Assembly: GCF_009720625.1 (NCBI RefSeq)
Contig: NZ_CP046266.1
Span: 1,311,501 to 1,375,500, forward strand
Source: Metabacillus sediminilitoris
GTDB taxonomy: Bacteria > Bacillota > Bacilli > Bacillales > Bacillaceae
Reading direction: 5' to 3'
Length of the DNA stretch: 64,000 nt
The translations under genes were made by a program, and so were the position numbers. Positions 28,283 through 39,269 of the stretch are shown piece by piece. Every line of letters starts with the position of its first letter. Positions within the stretch are counted from its first letter, which is position 1. The notes beneath the pieces were generated by a model. The model was given only the letters and a program-made list of their open reading frames with translations. It ran no database searches and was not told the origin of the DNA.

Positions 28283-28452
28283 CTTTTAAAACGAGGACTA
28301 TTTAAAGTTAATTGGAGCAGAGGGACAGGTGAGCCCCACAGGGGGTTCCGCTCCAGATGCTCACCTCCCGCCCTGCGGAAAGCGAGCATCTCTCGCTGCA
28401 ATCAGCCACACCGCACGACTTGGTAAAAGCAACAAAGCTTGCGAAAACAGCC
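28283..28452 (+). repeat. Dispersed intergenic repeat, copy 1
   Basis: About 170 bases from ACGAGGACTATTTAA to GCGAAAACAG. It shares with copies at 54.7 and 61.5 kb, and inverted at 47.1 kb, the start AATTGGAGCAGA, a central CCCGCCC-GCGGAAAGCGAGCAT, CTCGCTGCAATC, and the end AGCAACAAAG-TTGCGAAAACAG. A short reading frame on the minus strand here is not a gene. Confidence 0.8.
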
Positions 28453-28586
28453 TTACTTTTAAAGAAGAAAGAATAGAAGGTCATAAAAATCATAAAAAAG
28501 ATGAATAAATGAACAAATGCCAATCAATGAGAGATTGGCGTTTACGCTTATTTATGATCGCTGCTTGCTAGTGGGATAGTTCGTAG

Positions 28587-29312
28587 CTATTGATTAAGTT
28601 GATGGATTTCGCGGGCTATCGATTCTAGAATATATACAACAGGTACTTGTGTCGTAATGTTTGCTTCTTCATAAAATTCCTCCGTTACATAATAGGGAAT
28701 GTTTAGATCAGAAATTTTGGCAATGGTTGAGAGTTTATTATTTGTTATGCTAATGATTTTACTTCCCTCTTGTTTGAGCTGATTAAGATGTGTAACGGTA
28801 AAATGATTTTCTCCTGAGACTGATAAAGCAATTGTTATGCTATTATTCCGGAGTTTAGAATGAATTGGAAAGTGAGGGTCTTTAATATACAATGAAAATT
28901 TACCTAAGCTTGAGAAATATCTCGCACCATATTCAGCAAGGATCCCTGAGCTTCCAATCCCAATAAAAATCACATGATCTGCTTTCGTAATGAAATGTGC
29001 AGCATGTTTAATTTTTTCTTCTATATCACCTTTTAACGTCCGTTCAAAAAACTCTACTACCGAATGTTGAGAGCTTTTAATTATCGTCTTTTTATTTTCT
29101 TCCACATGCATTTTAAGCTTTACTTTAAATTCAGAAAAACCCTCACAATTAAGTTTTCTACAAAAACGTAAGATAGAGGCTGTTGATATATGGGTTTCAT
29201 TTGCTAGTTCGCGAATACGCATATAAGCGACCTTATCACTGTATTGAATGATATAGTTGTATAGTGAAGTTTCTAATTCATTGAAAGAAGCGATGATTTC
29301 ATTTGAAAACAT
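28587..29312 (-). CDS. RpiR/MurR-family transcriptional regulator
   Basis: A 241-residue regulator with an N-terminal RpiR helix-turn-helix ('ISTASILRFCRKLNCEGFSEF') and a C-terminal SIS sugar-phosphate domain ('IFIGIGSSGILAEYGARYF', 'ALSVSGENHFT'). It binds a phosphosugar effector. It is divergent from the GH1 6-phospho-beta-glucosidase, which it probably controls. A terminator was not evident after it. Confidence 0.88.
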   Translation of the reverse strand: MFSNEIIASFNELETSLYNYIIQYSDKVAYMRIRELANETHISTASILRFCRKLNCEGFSEFKVKLKMHVEENKKTIIKSSQHSVVEFFERTLKGDIEEKIKHAAHFITKADHVIFIGIGSSGILAEYGARYFSSLGKFSLYIKDPHFPIHSKLRNNSITIALSVSGENHFTVTHLNQLKQEGSKIISITNNKLSTIAKISDLNIPYYVTEEFYEEANITTQVPVVYILESIAREIHQLNQ

Positions 29313-29407
29313 GTATGTAAGAATCTCCTTCTGTCATAGATAAAGTATCTTTCTCCCTGAAAAACTATAACCGTATTTTACCACAACTCCCCAATAAGAT
29401 ACACAGT

Positions 29408-29423
29408 GTTACATTTATGTAAC
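29408..29423. promoter_or_regulatory. Perfect palindrome between RpiR and GH1 genes
   Basis: GTTACATTTATGTAAC lies in the 281-base divergent region, 96 bases before the regulator start. It is a good candidate RpiR operator. Confidence 0.45.
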
Positions 29424-29540
29424 AAGTAACTTTGCATGTAAAGAAGTACTAGATTCGCTTAACTAGTTTACTATCCTACTGAATATCGTTATGATTCCGT
29501 TGTAATCTATTTCCGTTTAATTATAAAGAAGAGTTATATA

Positions 29541-29566
29541 TTGACATAAAAAACAAATAGTAAAGA
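29541..29566 (+). promoter_or_regulatory. Candidate sigma-A promoter of the GH1 gene
   Basis: TTGACA at 29541-29546 is a consensus -35. A weak -10 (AGATAT or GATATT) follows after 17-18 bases, and the start codon is near 29594. Confidence 0.4.
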
Positions 29567-29593
29567 TATTGAAAACATATTGGGGGTATTTAA

Positions 29594-31027
<1,434 letters not shown>

Positions 31028-31032
31028 AAAGA

Positions 31033-31070
31033 AAAAAGCTGTATGTAGTAAATACTACATACAGCTTTTT
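31033..31070. terminator. Strong bidirectional terminator
   Basis: A near-perfect 18-base-pair stem with A and T tracts at the two ends separates the convergent GH1 and GntP genes. Confidence 0.85.
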
Positions 31071-31102
31071 AAATACGATAAAACGTTTTCTTTTCTATTA
31101 AC

Positions 31103-32431
31103 CTAAATACCTACACCAAGTGAAAATAAAATTACCGCAAGAACTACTGTTATGATTGGAACAATTACCGTCATAGCACCAAATGCAGGGTATGCATCTT
31201 TATGTGTTTCACCACAAATCGATCTGATTGTTGTGACAGCATATCCTCCATGTGGTAATGAATCCAATGTACCGGAGGAAATTGATACAGTTCGATGAAG
31301 AGCTTCTGCATTTACTCCCATATCTAAATAGTGTGGTGCGAGAATAGGTAGGGCAATTGATTGGCCGCCAGATGAAGAGCCTGTTAATCCGGCAATAACC
31401 ATAACGGCTAAAGCCCCGCCGATTAAAGGATATCCTGGTATGCTGGTCATAAAATTAACGGCTGTTTCAAAGGCAGGTGTTATTTTAGCAACTCCTCCAA
31501 AACCAACTACAGCAGCAGTATTCCCAATTGCAATTAATGCCCCAATTGTTCCCTCACCAACTGCATCCCAAAAGTTTCTAAAATATTTTCTGTTCAATAG
31601 CCATGTAGCAATAATACCACCGACAAGAGCAAGAATTAATGCTGATTGAGCTAATGATTCGTGGAAAATGAAGGCAATAATTAGAACAACTAATAAAGGG
31701 AATACACTTAATAATGGATGTGGTAAATTTGTTCGGATCTCCGTATTATCGGTTTCACGTTCAACAAACTGTTCACCTTTCTTTACGGCTTTTCGGATTA
31801 TTTTCATGAGCCACCAATATCCGAATATAAGCATAAAGACTGATGTAATTAAACTAACTTCCCATCCTGCATACGGGCTTGTATTTAAATAAGGAATTGG
31901 AATCCAGTTTTGAATTTCCGGTGAACCAGCAGAAGTCATTGTAAATGTGGTAGAACCAAATGCTAAAGCAGCCGGAATAAATCGTCTTGGTAAATTTGCT
32001 TCTTTAAATAAACTAACTGCCATTGGATATACGGCAAACGCTACGACAAATAGACTAACACCGCCATATGTTAACACGGCACAAGCGAGAACGATGGCAA
32101 GTACAGCGTTTTTCATTCCGATTTTCGTAACAATCCAGTGTGATACACTTTCTGCTGCACCACTATCTTCCATCACTTTTCCGAAAATAGCACCTGCTAA
32201 AAACATGAGGTACCAAGAAGTAATAAATCCTGAAAAGCCACCCATATAACCAGTAATAAAGTCTACCTCTCCTTTAGCTGCGAACTGCGGGAAAATAGGT
32301 ACTCCATTCAGCACTGCGACAAACAGTGCTGAAAGTGGAGCAACAATTAGTAGATTCATTCCTCTCATAACGAGAATGGTTAACAAAATTAGGCCGCCAA
32401 TTAACCCTAACATACTTATCATATATGCCAC
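31103..32431 (-). CDS. GntP-family organic acid permease
   Basis: A 442-residue protein with about 12-14 membrane segments. The GntP-type motifs 'GSSSGGQSIALPILAPHY' and 'SSGTLDSLPHGGYAVTTI' are present. GntP relatives carry gluconate and other hydroxy acids with protons. It is 33 bases downstream of the HpsN-type dehydrogenase gene, so it probably imports the substrate of that enzyme. Confidence 0.88.
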   Translation of the reverse strand: MAYMISMLGLIGGLILLTILVMRGMNLLIVAPLSALFVAVLNGVPIFPQFAAKGEVDFITGYMGGFSGFITSWYLMFLAGAIFGKVMEDSGAAESVSHWIVTKIGMKNAVLAIVLACAVLTYGGVSLFVVAFAVYPMAVSLFKEANLPRRFIPAALAFGSTTFTMTSAGSPEIQNWIPIPYLNTSPYAGWEVSLITSVFMLIFGYWWLMKIIRKAVKKGEQFVERETDNTEIRTNLPHPLLSVFPLLVVLIIAFIFHESLAQSALILALVGGIIATWLLNRKYFRNFWDAVGEGTIGALIAIGNTAAVVGFGGVAKITPAFETAVNFMTSIPGYPLIGGALAVMVIAGLTGSSSGGQSIALPILAPHYLDMGVNAEALHRTVSISSGTLDSLPHGGYAVTTIRSICGETHKDAYPAFGAMTVIVPIITVVLAVILFSLGVGI

Positions 32432-32464
32432 CTACTTTTTTAGTAAATAAAAGGAAGAAGTTCT

Positions 32465-33748
32465 TTATTCTTTATTTCCGTATTTGCGAACACGTAGTAA
32501 TGCTTGTTCAGCATGACCAGCGAAGTTTTCTAACTGACAAAGTCTTGCAGCATATTCACCGATATAAGCACTTTGCTCTTTTGATGTCACTTTTTGATAA
32601 GTAACTGTTTTTAGGAATTTACCAACCCAAAGACCGCCAGTATATCTTGCTGCACCTTTTGTAGGCAAAGTATGATTTGTCCCGATTACTTTATCTCCAT
32701 AAGCAACATTTGTTTCAGGTCCTAAGAATAAACATCCATAGTTTGTCATGTTTTCTAAGAAGAAATCAGGGTTTTTTGTAAGGATTTCAACATGCTCAAA
32801 TGCTAATTTATCAGCTTCTATTAAAGCTTCTTGTTCGTCATCAACTAAAATAATTTGTCCATAATCTTCCCATGAAACTCTTGCTATATCTGCTGTAGGC
32901 AGTATTTCTAGTTGTCTTTCAATCTCTTTAACTGTTTCCTCAGCAATTTCTCTAGACGTTGTAATTAATGCACCTGGTGAAGTTGGACCATGCTCCCCTT
33001 GGCCGAGTAGGTCTGTAGCGATCATATCAGGATCACTTGTTTCATCAGCAACAACTAATGTTTCAGTTGGTCCTGCAAATAAGTCAATACCAACGCGACC
33101 GTATAATTGGCGTTTTGCTTCAGCAACAAATGCATTACCAGGTCCAACAATCATATCGACAGGAGCAATGGTTTCTGTACCAACTGCCATCCCAGCCATT
33201 GCTTGAATTCCACCTAAAATGTAAATTTCGTCTGCACCAGCTTTGTGCATGGCATAAACGGTTGCAGCTGGAATTTCTCCATTAATTGGAGGTGTACAAG
33301 CAATAACTCTTTTAACGCCAGCAACTTTTGCAGTTAATACACTCATATGTGCTGAAGCAACCATTGGATAACGACCGCCAGGAATGTAACAGCCTACACT
33401 GCTTACTGGGATATTTTTGTGGCCAAGTATAACACCGGGCATTGTTTCTACTTCAATATCTAACATTGACTTTCTTTGTTCTTCTGCAAATCTTCTAATA
33501 TTGTTTTGGGCAAATTCAATATCTTCAACCGTTTGTTCTGGAATAGTAGAGCAAATTTCTTCAATTTGTTCTGTAGTTAAGCGAAAGCTATCAGGACTCC
33601 AATTATCAAACTTCTCCGATAATTCTCTAATTGCTTTATCACCTTGGTTTTCAATTTTCTTGATTGTGGAACTAACAATTTCCGCAACCTTTGCATCATC
33701 TTTTTGAATGTCTTCCGCAACTTTACCTTGTTTTAAATAAATCGCCAT
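32465..33748 (-). CDS. hpsN: HisD-family sulfopropanediol 3-dehydrogenase-like enzyme (HpsN type)
   Basis: A 427-residue NAD-dependent dehydrogenase of the histidinol dehydrogenase fold. It is not a biosynthetic HisD: the metal-site segment reads [10 protein letters not shown], and the stretches '[20 protein letters not shown]', '[20 protein letters not shown]' and '[11 protein letters not shown]' match the HpsN type, which oxidises 2,3-dihydroxypropane-1-sulfonate to sulfolactate. The start at 33748 is 8-9 bases after GGGAG; an earlier ATG at 33778 lies inside an operator. Other C3 hydroxy acids or diols are possible substrates, since HpsN-like proteins are diverse. It is preceded by LacI and followed by GntP. 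Confidence 0.82.
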   Translation of the reverse strand: MAIYLKQGKVAEDIQKDDAKVAEIVSSTIKKIENQGDKAIRELSEKFDNWSPDSFRLTTEQIEEICSTIPEQTVEDIEFAQNNIRRFAEEQRKSMLDIEVETMPGVILGHKNIPVSSVGCYIPGGRYPMVASAHMSVLTAKVAGVKRVIACTPPINGEIPAATVYAMHKAGADEIYILGGIQAMAGMAVGTETIAPVDMIVGPGNAFVAEAKRQLYGRVGIDLFAGPTETLVVADETSDPDMIATDLLGQGEHGPTSPGALITTSREIAEETVKEIERQLEILPTADIARVSWEDYGQIILVDDEQEALIEADKLAFEHVEILTKNPDFFLENMTNYGCLFLGPETNVAYGDKVIGTNHTLPTKGAARYTGGLWVGKFLKTVTYQKVTSKEQSAYIGEYAARLCQLENFAGHAEQALLRVRKYGNKE

Positions 33749-33771
33749 GTGTAAATCTCTCCCTTTTAAAA

Positions 33772-33789
33772 TTTGCATACGTATGCAAA
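33772..33789. promoter_or_regulatory. LacI-type operator 1 (perfect palindrome)
   Basis: TTTGCATACGTATGCAAA is a perfect 18-base palindrome with the central CG typical of LacI/GalR sites. It lies 24 bases before the HpsN-type start. Confidence 0.8.
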
Positions 33790-33860
33790 AAAGTTAAATA
33801 GAAATGGTAGACAAGAAAGGGAATCTAGGTTTCTAGGCCTTTTGCTTTCTTGTTACCATA

Positions 33861-33876
33861 TTGCATACGTATGCAA
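33861..33876. promoter_or_regulatory. LacI-type operator 2 (perfect palindrome)
   Basis: TTGCATACGTATGCAA repeats the core of operator 1 about 88 bases away, close to eight helical turns, so one repressor tetramer or pair of dimers could loop the DNA. Confidence 0.8.
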
Positions 33877-33903
33877 AAGTGAAATTGTAATCGCTTAAAT
33901 AGT

Positions 33904-33932
33904 ATAGTAAATGAAGCGGTTACATTTGTCAA
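33904..33932 (-). promoter_or_regulatory. Sigma-A promoter with embedded cre-like site
   Basis: On the minus strand TTGACA (33932-33927) is separated by exactly 17 bases from TACTAT (33909-33904). The spacer holds TGTAACCGCTTCAT, 12 of 14 matches to the cre consensus. Both LacI-type operators lie downstream, where bound repressor would block transcription of the HpsN-GntP operon. Confidence 0.6.
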
Positions 33933-33947
33933 ACGAAAATTTTCACA

Positions 33948-34928
33948 CTATATTGTCGTCCTTCGGTGGATAAACTGACCTTTTAAATGAATGACTTGAT
34001 GATTGTCGTTCGGAGAATCTAATAGTTTAATTGTTTCATCAACCATCTGTTCAATTGGCTGAACCCATGTAGATAATCCATAATTAGGCCAAGAAGACAT
34101 CTTTATATCATCAAATCCAATGACGATCGTTTCGTCAGGGACACAAATCTTTTTTTCCTTTAGTGCATCTAACGCTCCCAATGCTGTTATATCATTTGCT
34201 CCAAAAATAGCTTCAGGTCTATGTCCAGTTTCAATTAGATTTTTTGTAAGATGGAAGGATTTTTCGTATGTGTAATCTCCTTCTACGATCGTTACTTCGA
34301 TGCCTTTGCTAGTTAAAAAATCTGTAAATCCTTTTTGTCTGTCCTGGTTTGTAGAAGTATTGATTTTTCCAGTAATATAAACGATATCTTTATACCCTTT
34401 TTCATAAATATATTTAGCAATCTCCCTAGCTGCATTCATATTGTCACAGCTGACAGAATTACACATTAAATTTTTATCATCACGGTTAAATAATGTGACA
34501 GGAATATTGTTGTTTTGGAGTTTTGCAACCACTTTAGAAGAGAGAAGGGCATCGGTTACAATAATACCTTCAACATTATATTCTAAGAAATGATTAATCT
34601 CTTCCTGTTGAATCTCTTCATTTTCTGTATATACAAATAAGACAGAATATCCTTTTGCGCGCAGTTTTTTTGTGAATACCCCTAAAACTTCATGATAGAA
34701 AGGATTCTGTATATCCTTCATAGCCAGGCCAACCATATTAGTTTTTTTCGTAATCAGTCCTCTTGCCAGTGCATTTGGTTGATAATTTAGTTCTTCAGCT
34801 ACTTTTAATACTTTCTGTCTCGTTTTTTCTGAAACACTAGCTCCAGGTGTGAAAACACGTGATACTGTTGACTGGGACACGTTCGCTAGTTTAGCCACTT
34901 CGATTGCCGACGTCACTTTCTTTTCCAT
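33948..34928 (-). CDS. LacI-family transcriptional regulator
   Basis: A 326-residue repressor. The N-terminal helix-turn-helix 'AIEVAKLANVSQSTVSRVF' and the hinge 'YQPNALARGLITKKT' are followed by a periplasmic-binding-like effector domain. The hinge Leu-rich helix fits binding to the CG-centred palindromes found just downstream of this gene. It lies 200 bases upstream of the HpsN-type gene on the same strand and should control it. Confidence 0.9.
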   Translation of the reverse strand: MEKKVTSAIEVAKLANVSQSTVSRVFTPGASVSEKTRQKVLKVAEELNYQPNALARGLITKKTNMVGLAMKDIQNPFYHEVLGVFTKKLRAKGYSVLFVYTENEEIQQEEINHFLEYNVEGIIVTDALLSSKVVAKLQNNNIPVTLFNRDDKNLMCNSVSCDNMNAAREIAKYIYEKGYKDIVYITGKINTSTNQDRQKGFTDFLTSKGIEVTIVEGDYTYEKSFHLTKNLIETGHRPEAIFGANDITALGALDALKEKKICVPDETIVIGFDDIKMSSWPNYGLSTWVQPIEQMVDETIKLLDSPNDNHQVIHLKGQFIHRRTTI

Positions 34929-35100
34929 ATGATTTACCCCTAATCTAAAGATGGTGTTGTTTGTAATATAGTTGAAAATATTGGTTTTTTCAAGAGGAGA
35001 ATGGACTGAACAAGTAGGAGAAATATTGTATCTAGCATTCCTCTATTCTAGTAGCTTTCCCTTATTGTTTTGATTGTGAGTATAGTGAAACGATTCGTCT

Positions 35101-35132
35101 AAAAAAAGAGCATCTAGTGAAAAAAGATGCTC
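35101..35132 (-). terminator. Terminator of the YesL-like gene
   Basis: GAGCATCT and AGATGCTC form an eight-base-pair stem; read on the minus strand it is followed by seven T. Confidence 0.7.
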
Positions 35133-35143
35133 ACAATAGATTG

Positions 35144-35779
35144 CTACCCTTGTGCCTCTAACTCACTTTTTTTACGTTCAATTTTTTTAAAGGCAAGAGA
35201 GGCTGATGACGAGATAATAAGTGTTAAAATACTTCCGCTAAACACTGGTAAAAGACCAGGAAAGTAACTAACAGCAAAATAAACAGCGATGATCCCAGCG
35301 ATCATATATATGGTTGGTAACGGATTCATTATCATGATGAGAAAAGCGTTTTTAAAGATTTGCACCGTCTTTAAATCGTAATGAACATAAATAGGAAACA
35401 TGTATAATACGGTCAAATAAAACAAGCAACTTAAAAAGACTAAAGGCAAGTACAATTGTTGAAGGAAGGTATTACTTGTTGCCTTTAAAAAATGAAAGTC
35501 CATATAAAAGATAAGGCCAATAATAATCAAGATTAATCCTAGAAGATTACTTTTCAGAAATTCTTGTTTGTACACTTTCCAAAATGTTTTAAAAACAGGA
35601 ACATCCTCATCTTTCCCCGATAATCGTATGACGGCAAACATAGCAACTGTTGCTGGAAAAAAACCAAATATAACTAAACCCATGATTGAAAAAACAATCC
35701 ATAGAATGTTTACATAAGCTAACCTCATCGTCCAATTTGTTAACTTGTAGATGAAACTCATCATCCCATTCGTTTCCAT
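35144..35779 (-). CDS. yesL: YesL-like DUF624 membrane protein
   Basis: A 211-residue protein with about five membrane segments. The opening 'YKLTNWTMRLAYVNILWIVF' and the 'GFFPATVAMFAVIRL' segment are characteristic of DUF624/YesL. These proteins commonly accompany YesM/YesN systems and sugar ABC importers; here the ABC and two-component genes lie divergently at 36.0-42.7 kb. GGAGG is seven bases before the start. Function is unknown. Confidence 0.82.
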   Translation of the reverse strand: METNGMMSFIYKLTNWTMRLAYVNILWIVFSIMGLVIFGFFPATVAMFAVIRLSGKDEDVPVFKTFWKVYKQEFLKSNLLGLILIIIGLIFYMDFHFLKATSNTFLQQLYLPLVFLSCLFYLTVLYMFPIYVHYDLKTVQIFKNAFLIMIMNPLPTIYMIAGIIAVYFAVSYFPGLLPVFSGSILTLIISSSASLAFKKIERKKSELEAQG

Positions 35780-35980
35780 CTGTCTCCCTCCTAAACTGAT
35801 ACGATTGTCTTCATTATACTATTAATCACATTTTTTTGAGCAAATTACCATACGAAAACTAAAAATTCTGAAAATGGTAAAGATATTCCCGATAAAGTAA
35901 AAATAATTCATTGTTGTAATAGGAATGAAGATTTTATAATAAGGCTAGCATCTTACAAATAAAAAAGAGGGGGGATTAAA

Positions 35981-36931
35981 TTGAAGAACGAAGTGGGGCT
36001 GCAAGTCGAAGAGAACATTAAACTTTCTTCTGCAAAAGAAAGAAAAGTTCGCTTCAAGGGATGGCAGGATACACTAGCAGGTTATATTTTTGTTGCACCG
36101 ATGTTAATAGGAGTTACTGTATTAACAATTTTTCCAATCCTTGCTTCTATCTTTTTAAGTTTTACAGACTGGAACTTTATTACTGGATTAAAAGGATTTA
36201 ATTTTATTGGACTAGATAATTTTAAGAACTTATTTAAAGATTCGATATTTTTGAAATCGCTTACAAATAACATTATCGTGCTTTTAGTTGTTCCAATTGG
36301 TTTATTCATATCGTTGATTTTAGCAGTTATTATAAACAAAAATGTTTATTTCAAAGATTTTTTTAAGGTGATCTACTTTATGCCTTATATTTCAAGTGTT
36401 GTCGCTGTAGCGATTGTATTTCAAGTATTATTTCACCCAACATTGGGGCCGATTAATCAACTATTAATGTCGATGGGTATCGAAGATCCTCCAAAATGGA
36501 TTGCTGATACAAGCTTTGCACTTCCATCTGTCATGATTATCTTAATTTGGACTCATATTGGCTTTCAATTAATTATTTATCTGGCAGGGCTGCAAAATAT
36601 TCCGAAAGAGCTTTATGAAGCTGCTGAGATGGATGGGGCTACATCTTGGTATATGTTTAGAAAGATTACAGTTCCTCTCGTATCACCTACTACATTTTTA
36701 TTATTGGTAACAGGGTTAATTTCGTCCTTTAAAGTTTTTGATTTGATTCTTGTACTGACGAATGGCGGTCCAGCACATTCAACAACATTACCAGTCGTTT
36801 ACCTTTATCAACAAGCATTTGTCGAATTAAAAACAGGATATGCGTCAACAATCGCATTAGTGCTGTTTGTCTTAATTCTATTGATTACAGTGTTGCAATG
36901 GTTTGGCCAGAAGAAATGGGTCAACTACTAA
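35981..36931 (+). CDS. Sugar ABC transporter permease, MalF/UgpA type
   Basis: A 316-residue permease with six membrane segments after a ~30-residue cytoplasmic start. The EAA loop is 'KELYEAAEMDGATSWYMFRK'. The start is TTG at 35981 after AGAGGGGGG. The second permease gene starts 20 bases after it. Together they form the channel for the lipoprotein at 37848; the ATPase is missing here as in the first sugar system. Confidence 0.9.
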   Translation: MKNEVGLQVEENIKLSSAKERKVRFKGWQDTLAGYIFVAPMLIGVTVLTIFPILASIFLSFTDWNFITGLKGFNFIGLDNFKNLFKDSIFLKSLTNNIIVLLVVPIGLFISLILAVIINKNVYFKDFFKVIYFMPYISSVVAVAIVFQVLFHPTLGPINQLLMSMGIEDPPKWIADTSFALPSVMIILIWTHIGFQLIIYLAGLQNIPKELYEAAEMDGATSWYMFRKITVPLVSPTTFLLLVTGLISSFKVFDLILVLTNGGPAHSTTLPVVYLYQQAFVELKTGYASTIALVLFVLILLITVLQWFGQKKWVNY

Positions 36932-36951
36932 GGGAAAAGGGGGGGAGGAAA

Positions 36952-37794
36952 GTGGAACAATTTTTTAAAAAGGTCGATATAAGCAAATTAATGACTACAA
37001 TCATCATGGCAGTACTTGGGCTCATATTTTTACTCCCATTTATTTGGATGTTATCGGCATCATTCAAACTTGAGAAGGATGTTTTAACCTTTCCGATTGA
37101 ATGGATCCCGACATCATGGAATGCAGTCGAGAATTATTCAAAGGTTTGGTTTGGAGATAAATCATTTCTCTTATATTATTGGAATTCCTTTAAAGTAACG
37201 ATTTTAACGACGTTAACATCCGTTATTGTCTCAAGTTTGGCTGCCTATGCATTTGCAAAGGTGAAATTTAAAGGGAGAGAATTCATTTTCTTAATTGTAC
37301 TTGCGACGTATATGATTCCACCGCAATCAATCTTAGTGCCGCAGTTCTTATTATATAAATCTATGGGGCTATTCGACTCACATTTAGGTTTGATTCTATT
37401 AAATAGTTTTAGTGTTTTCGGTACATTTATGCTCCGGCAATTTTTCTTAAGTATTAATGATGAAATCATAGAATCAGCGCGGATAGATGGAGCAGGACAT
37501 TTTAGGGTATTTTTCCATATTGCACTTCCATTAGTCCAACCGGCAATCGCAACATACGCTATTTTACGTTTTATTTGGACATGGAATGACTATCAATATC
37601 CACTTATCTTTCTGCGATCTGAATCACTCTTTACATTGCAATTAGGAATCGCTCAGTTCGCAGATGCACATGGGACAATCTATTCGTTAATGATGACAGG
37701 AGCCGTATCAGCGATTATTCCATTGCTTATCGTCTTTATTATCGGGCAGAAACAAGTCATTGAAGGGATATCGTTAGGAGGTGTTAAAGGATAA
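36952..37794 (+). CDS. Sugar ABC transporter permease, MalG/UgpE type
   Basis: A 280-residue permease with about six membrane segments and the EAA-type loop 'DEIIESARIDGAGHFRVFF'. The GTG at 36952 is chosen because GGGGGAGGAAA directly precedes it and it removes an overlap with the first permease; an in-frame ATG at 36898 lies inside that gene. Confidence 0.88.
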   Translation: MEQFFKKVDISKLMTTIIMAVLGLIFLLPFIWMLSASFKLEKDVLTFPIEWIPTSWNAVENYSKVWFGDKSFLLYYWNSFKVTILTTLTSVIVSSLAAYAFAKVKFKGREFIFLIVLATYMIPPQSILVPQFLLYKSMGLFDSHLGLILLNSFSVFGTFMLRQFFLSINDEIIESARIDGAGHFRVFFHIALPLVQPAIATYAILRFIWTWNDYQYPLIFLRSESLFTLQLGIAQFADAHGTIYSLMMTGAVSAIIPLLIVFIIGQKQVIEGISLGGVKG

Positions 37795-37847
37795 AAATAG
37801 TAGTGAAAATCGTTTATCTATTTCACATTGATCAAGGGGGAGAAATG

Positions 37848-39182
37848 ATGAATCTCAAAAGATTAGGGGTATTGTTTTGTGCATTGATCTTGGTTTTTGC
37901 GATTGTCGGTTGTTCAAATGGGGAAAAATCAAGTGGTGAGGGTGGAAAATCAGAGGATGGTGTTGTTACCTTAAAGTTTCATCACTGGTATAATGATGAA
38001 GCTGGAAATTGGGATAAAGTGATTGCTGAGTTTGAAAAAACACATCCGAAGATTAAGGTTGAATCTGTCCCATTAGTTGAAAATCTTAACCATGATGAGT
38101 ATCTAAAAAAATTAGACTTACTTGCATCATCTGGTGAACAACTTGATGTGCTGATGTTTTCCAATCATGCAGACTTTGCTAAACGAGTTAGCGCTGGTTT
38201 AGTAGCACCACTAGATAGTTTTATCGAAAAAGAAGGCTTGAATGTGGAAGAAGAATATAATAGCCCACCAAGTAAAATAGACGGTTCTTATTATGGACTA
38301 CCTGCTAAATTAGTAACGAATTTAGTTTTATTAAATAAAGATCATCTTGATGCAGCTGGATTACCAGTTCCAACTGATTGGACTTGGGATGACTATCAAG
38401 AATATGCGAAAAAGCTAACAAAGGGTGAAGGTGCTTCTAAACAATATGGATCTTACTTCCATACATGGTCAGATTTTTATCTCGTTCTTAAGTTGTTAGG
38501 TAAAGAAGATAAAACACACATCATTAATGAAGATGGTACATCAAATATGGATGATCCGCTTGTGGAAGATTCACTGAAATTACGTTATACGATGGAGCAA
38601 GAGGATGGTTCATCAGTACCGATGGCAGAAACTCTTTCTCAAAAGCTTGATTATCGCCAACAATTTTTCTCTCAATCAGCTAGTATGGTTCCTGTTGGCA
38701 GCTGGATGGTAACCGAATGGGGCGAATTCACACCTGAATTTACAATGGCATGGGCTCCATACCCGAAGAATAACAAAAGTGACAAACCTCACACCATTAT
38801 GCAAGGGGACGTTATCAATATTGCCGAAAATTCTGAGCATAAAGCAGAAGCTTATGAATTTATTAGATGGTTTACAACAGAAGGGTTAATGATTCAACAA
38901 AAGAGTATTCCTGCTTGGAAAAATGCTGATGTAGAACAAGTGGTCAATGACTTAGTTGCCAGCACGAGAAAACCGGATGCTGTTGATAAAGAGTCACTAA
39001 TCTATACGCTTGAAAATGCAATACCTGCAAAACGAGGAATTCCGAAAGGATTTATTACAGAAGTATATGATGCTTATAATGCAGAGGCAGAGTTGTATTT
39101 ATTAGGTGAACAAGATTTAGACACAACGATATCAAATGCGAAAAAGAAAGTGGAAGAAATTGTTGATGCAAATAAAGAGTAG
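37848..39182 (+). CDS. Sugar ABC transporter substrate-binding lipoprotein
   Basis: A ~444-residue family-1 solute-binding protein. The signal peptide ends in lipobox IVGC (Cys near residue 22), followed by a Gly/Ser/Glu linker and the MalE-like fold ('FHHWYNDEAGNWDKVIAEFE', 'DVLMFSNHADF', 'MVPVGSWMVTEWG'). Two adjacent ATG codons (37845, 37848) follow AAGGGGGAGA; an upstream ATG at 37803 would put residues before the signal peptide. The unusually late position after both permeases differs from the first sugar locus. Confidence 0.87.
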   Translation: MNLKRLGVLFCALILVFAIVGCSNGEKSSGEGGKSEDGVVTLKFHHWYNDEAGNWDKVIAEFEKTHPKIKVESVPLVENLNHDEYLKKLDLLASSGEQLDVLMFSNHADFAKRVSAGLVAPLDSFIEKEGLNVEEEYNSPPSKIDGSYYGLPAKLVTNLVLLNKDHLDAAGLPVPTDWTWDDYQEYAKKLTKGEGASKQYGSYFHTWSDFYLVLKLLGKEDKTHIINEDGTSNMDDPLVEDSLKLRYTMEQEDGSSVPMAETLSQKLDYRQQFFSQSASMVPVGSWMVTEWGEFTPEFTMAWAPYPKNNKSDKPHTIMQGDVINIAENSEHKAEAYEFIRWFTTEGLMIQQKSIPAWKNADVEQVVNDLVASTRKPDAVDKESLIYTLENAIPAKRGIPKGFITEVYDAYNAEAELYLLGEQDLDTTISNAKKKVEEIVDANKE

Positions 39183-39209
39183 TTTTTCGTTAAAGTAAAT
39201 AGTATGATA

Positions 39210-39242
39210 AAAAGTAGAGAGGACATGATCCTCTCTACTTTT
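39210..39242 (+). terminator. Strong hairpin between receptor and kinase genes
   Basis: A 14-base-pair stem (39210-39223 with 39229-39242) with five-base loop ends in TTTT. It could terminate most transcripts of the importer genes before the kinase gene, or stabilise their mRNA. Confidence 0.75.
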
Positions 39243-39269
39243 CAATTTGAAGAAAAGGGGAAAATAAAA

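Noticed and set aside
28308..28523. A 71-codon minus-strand frame rich in Cys and Ser
   Set aside because: It lies inside dispersed repeat copy 1 and has no homologous frame in the other copies.
32465..33748. Biosynthetic histidinol dehydrogenase hisD
   Set aside because: No other his genes are near, and the active-site segments fit the HpsN type.
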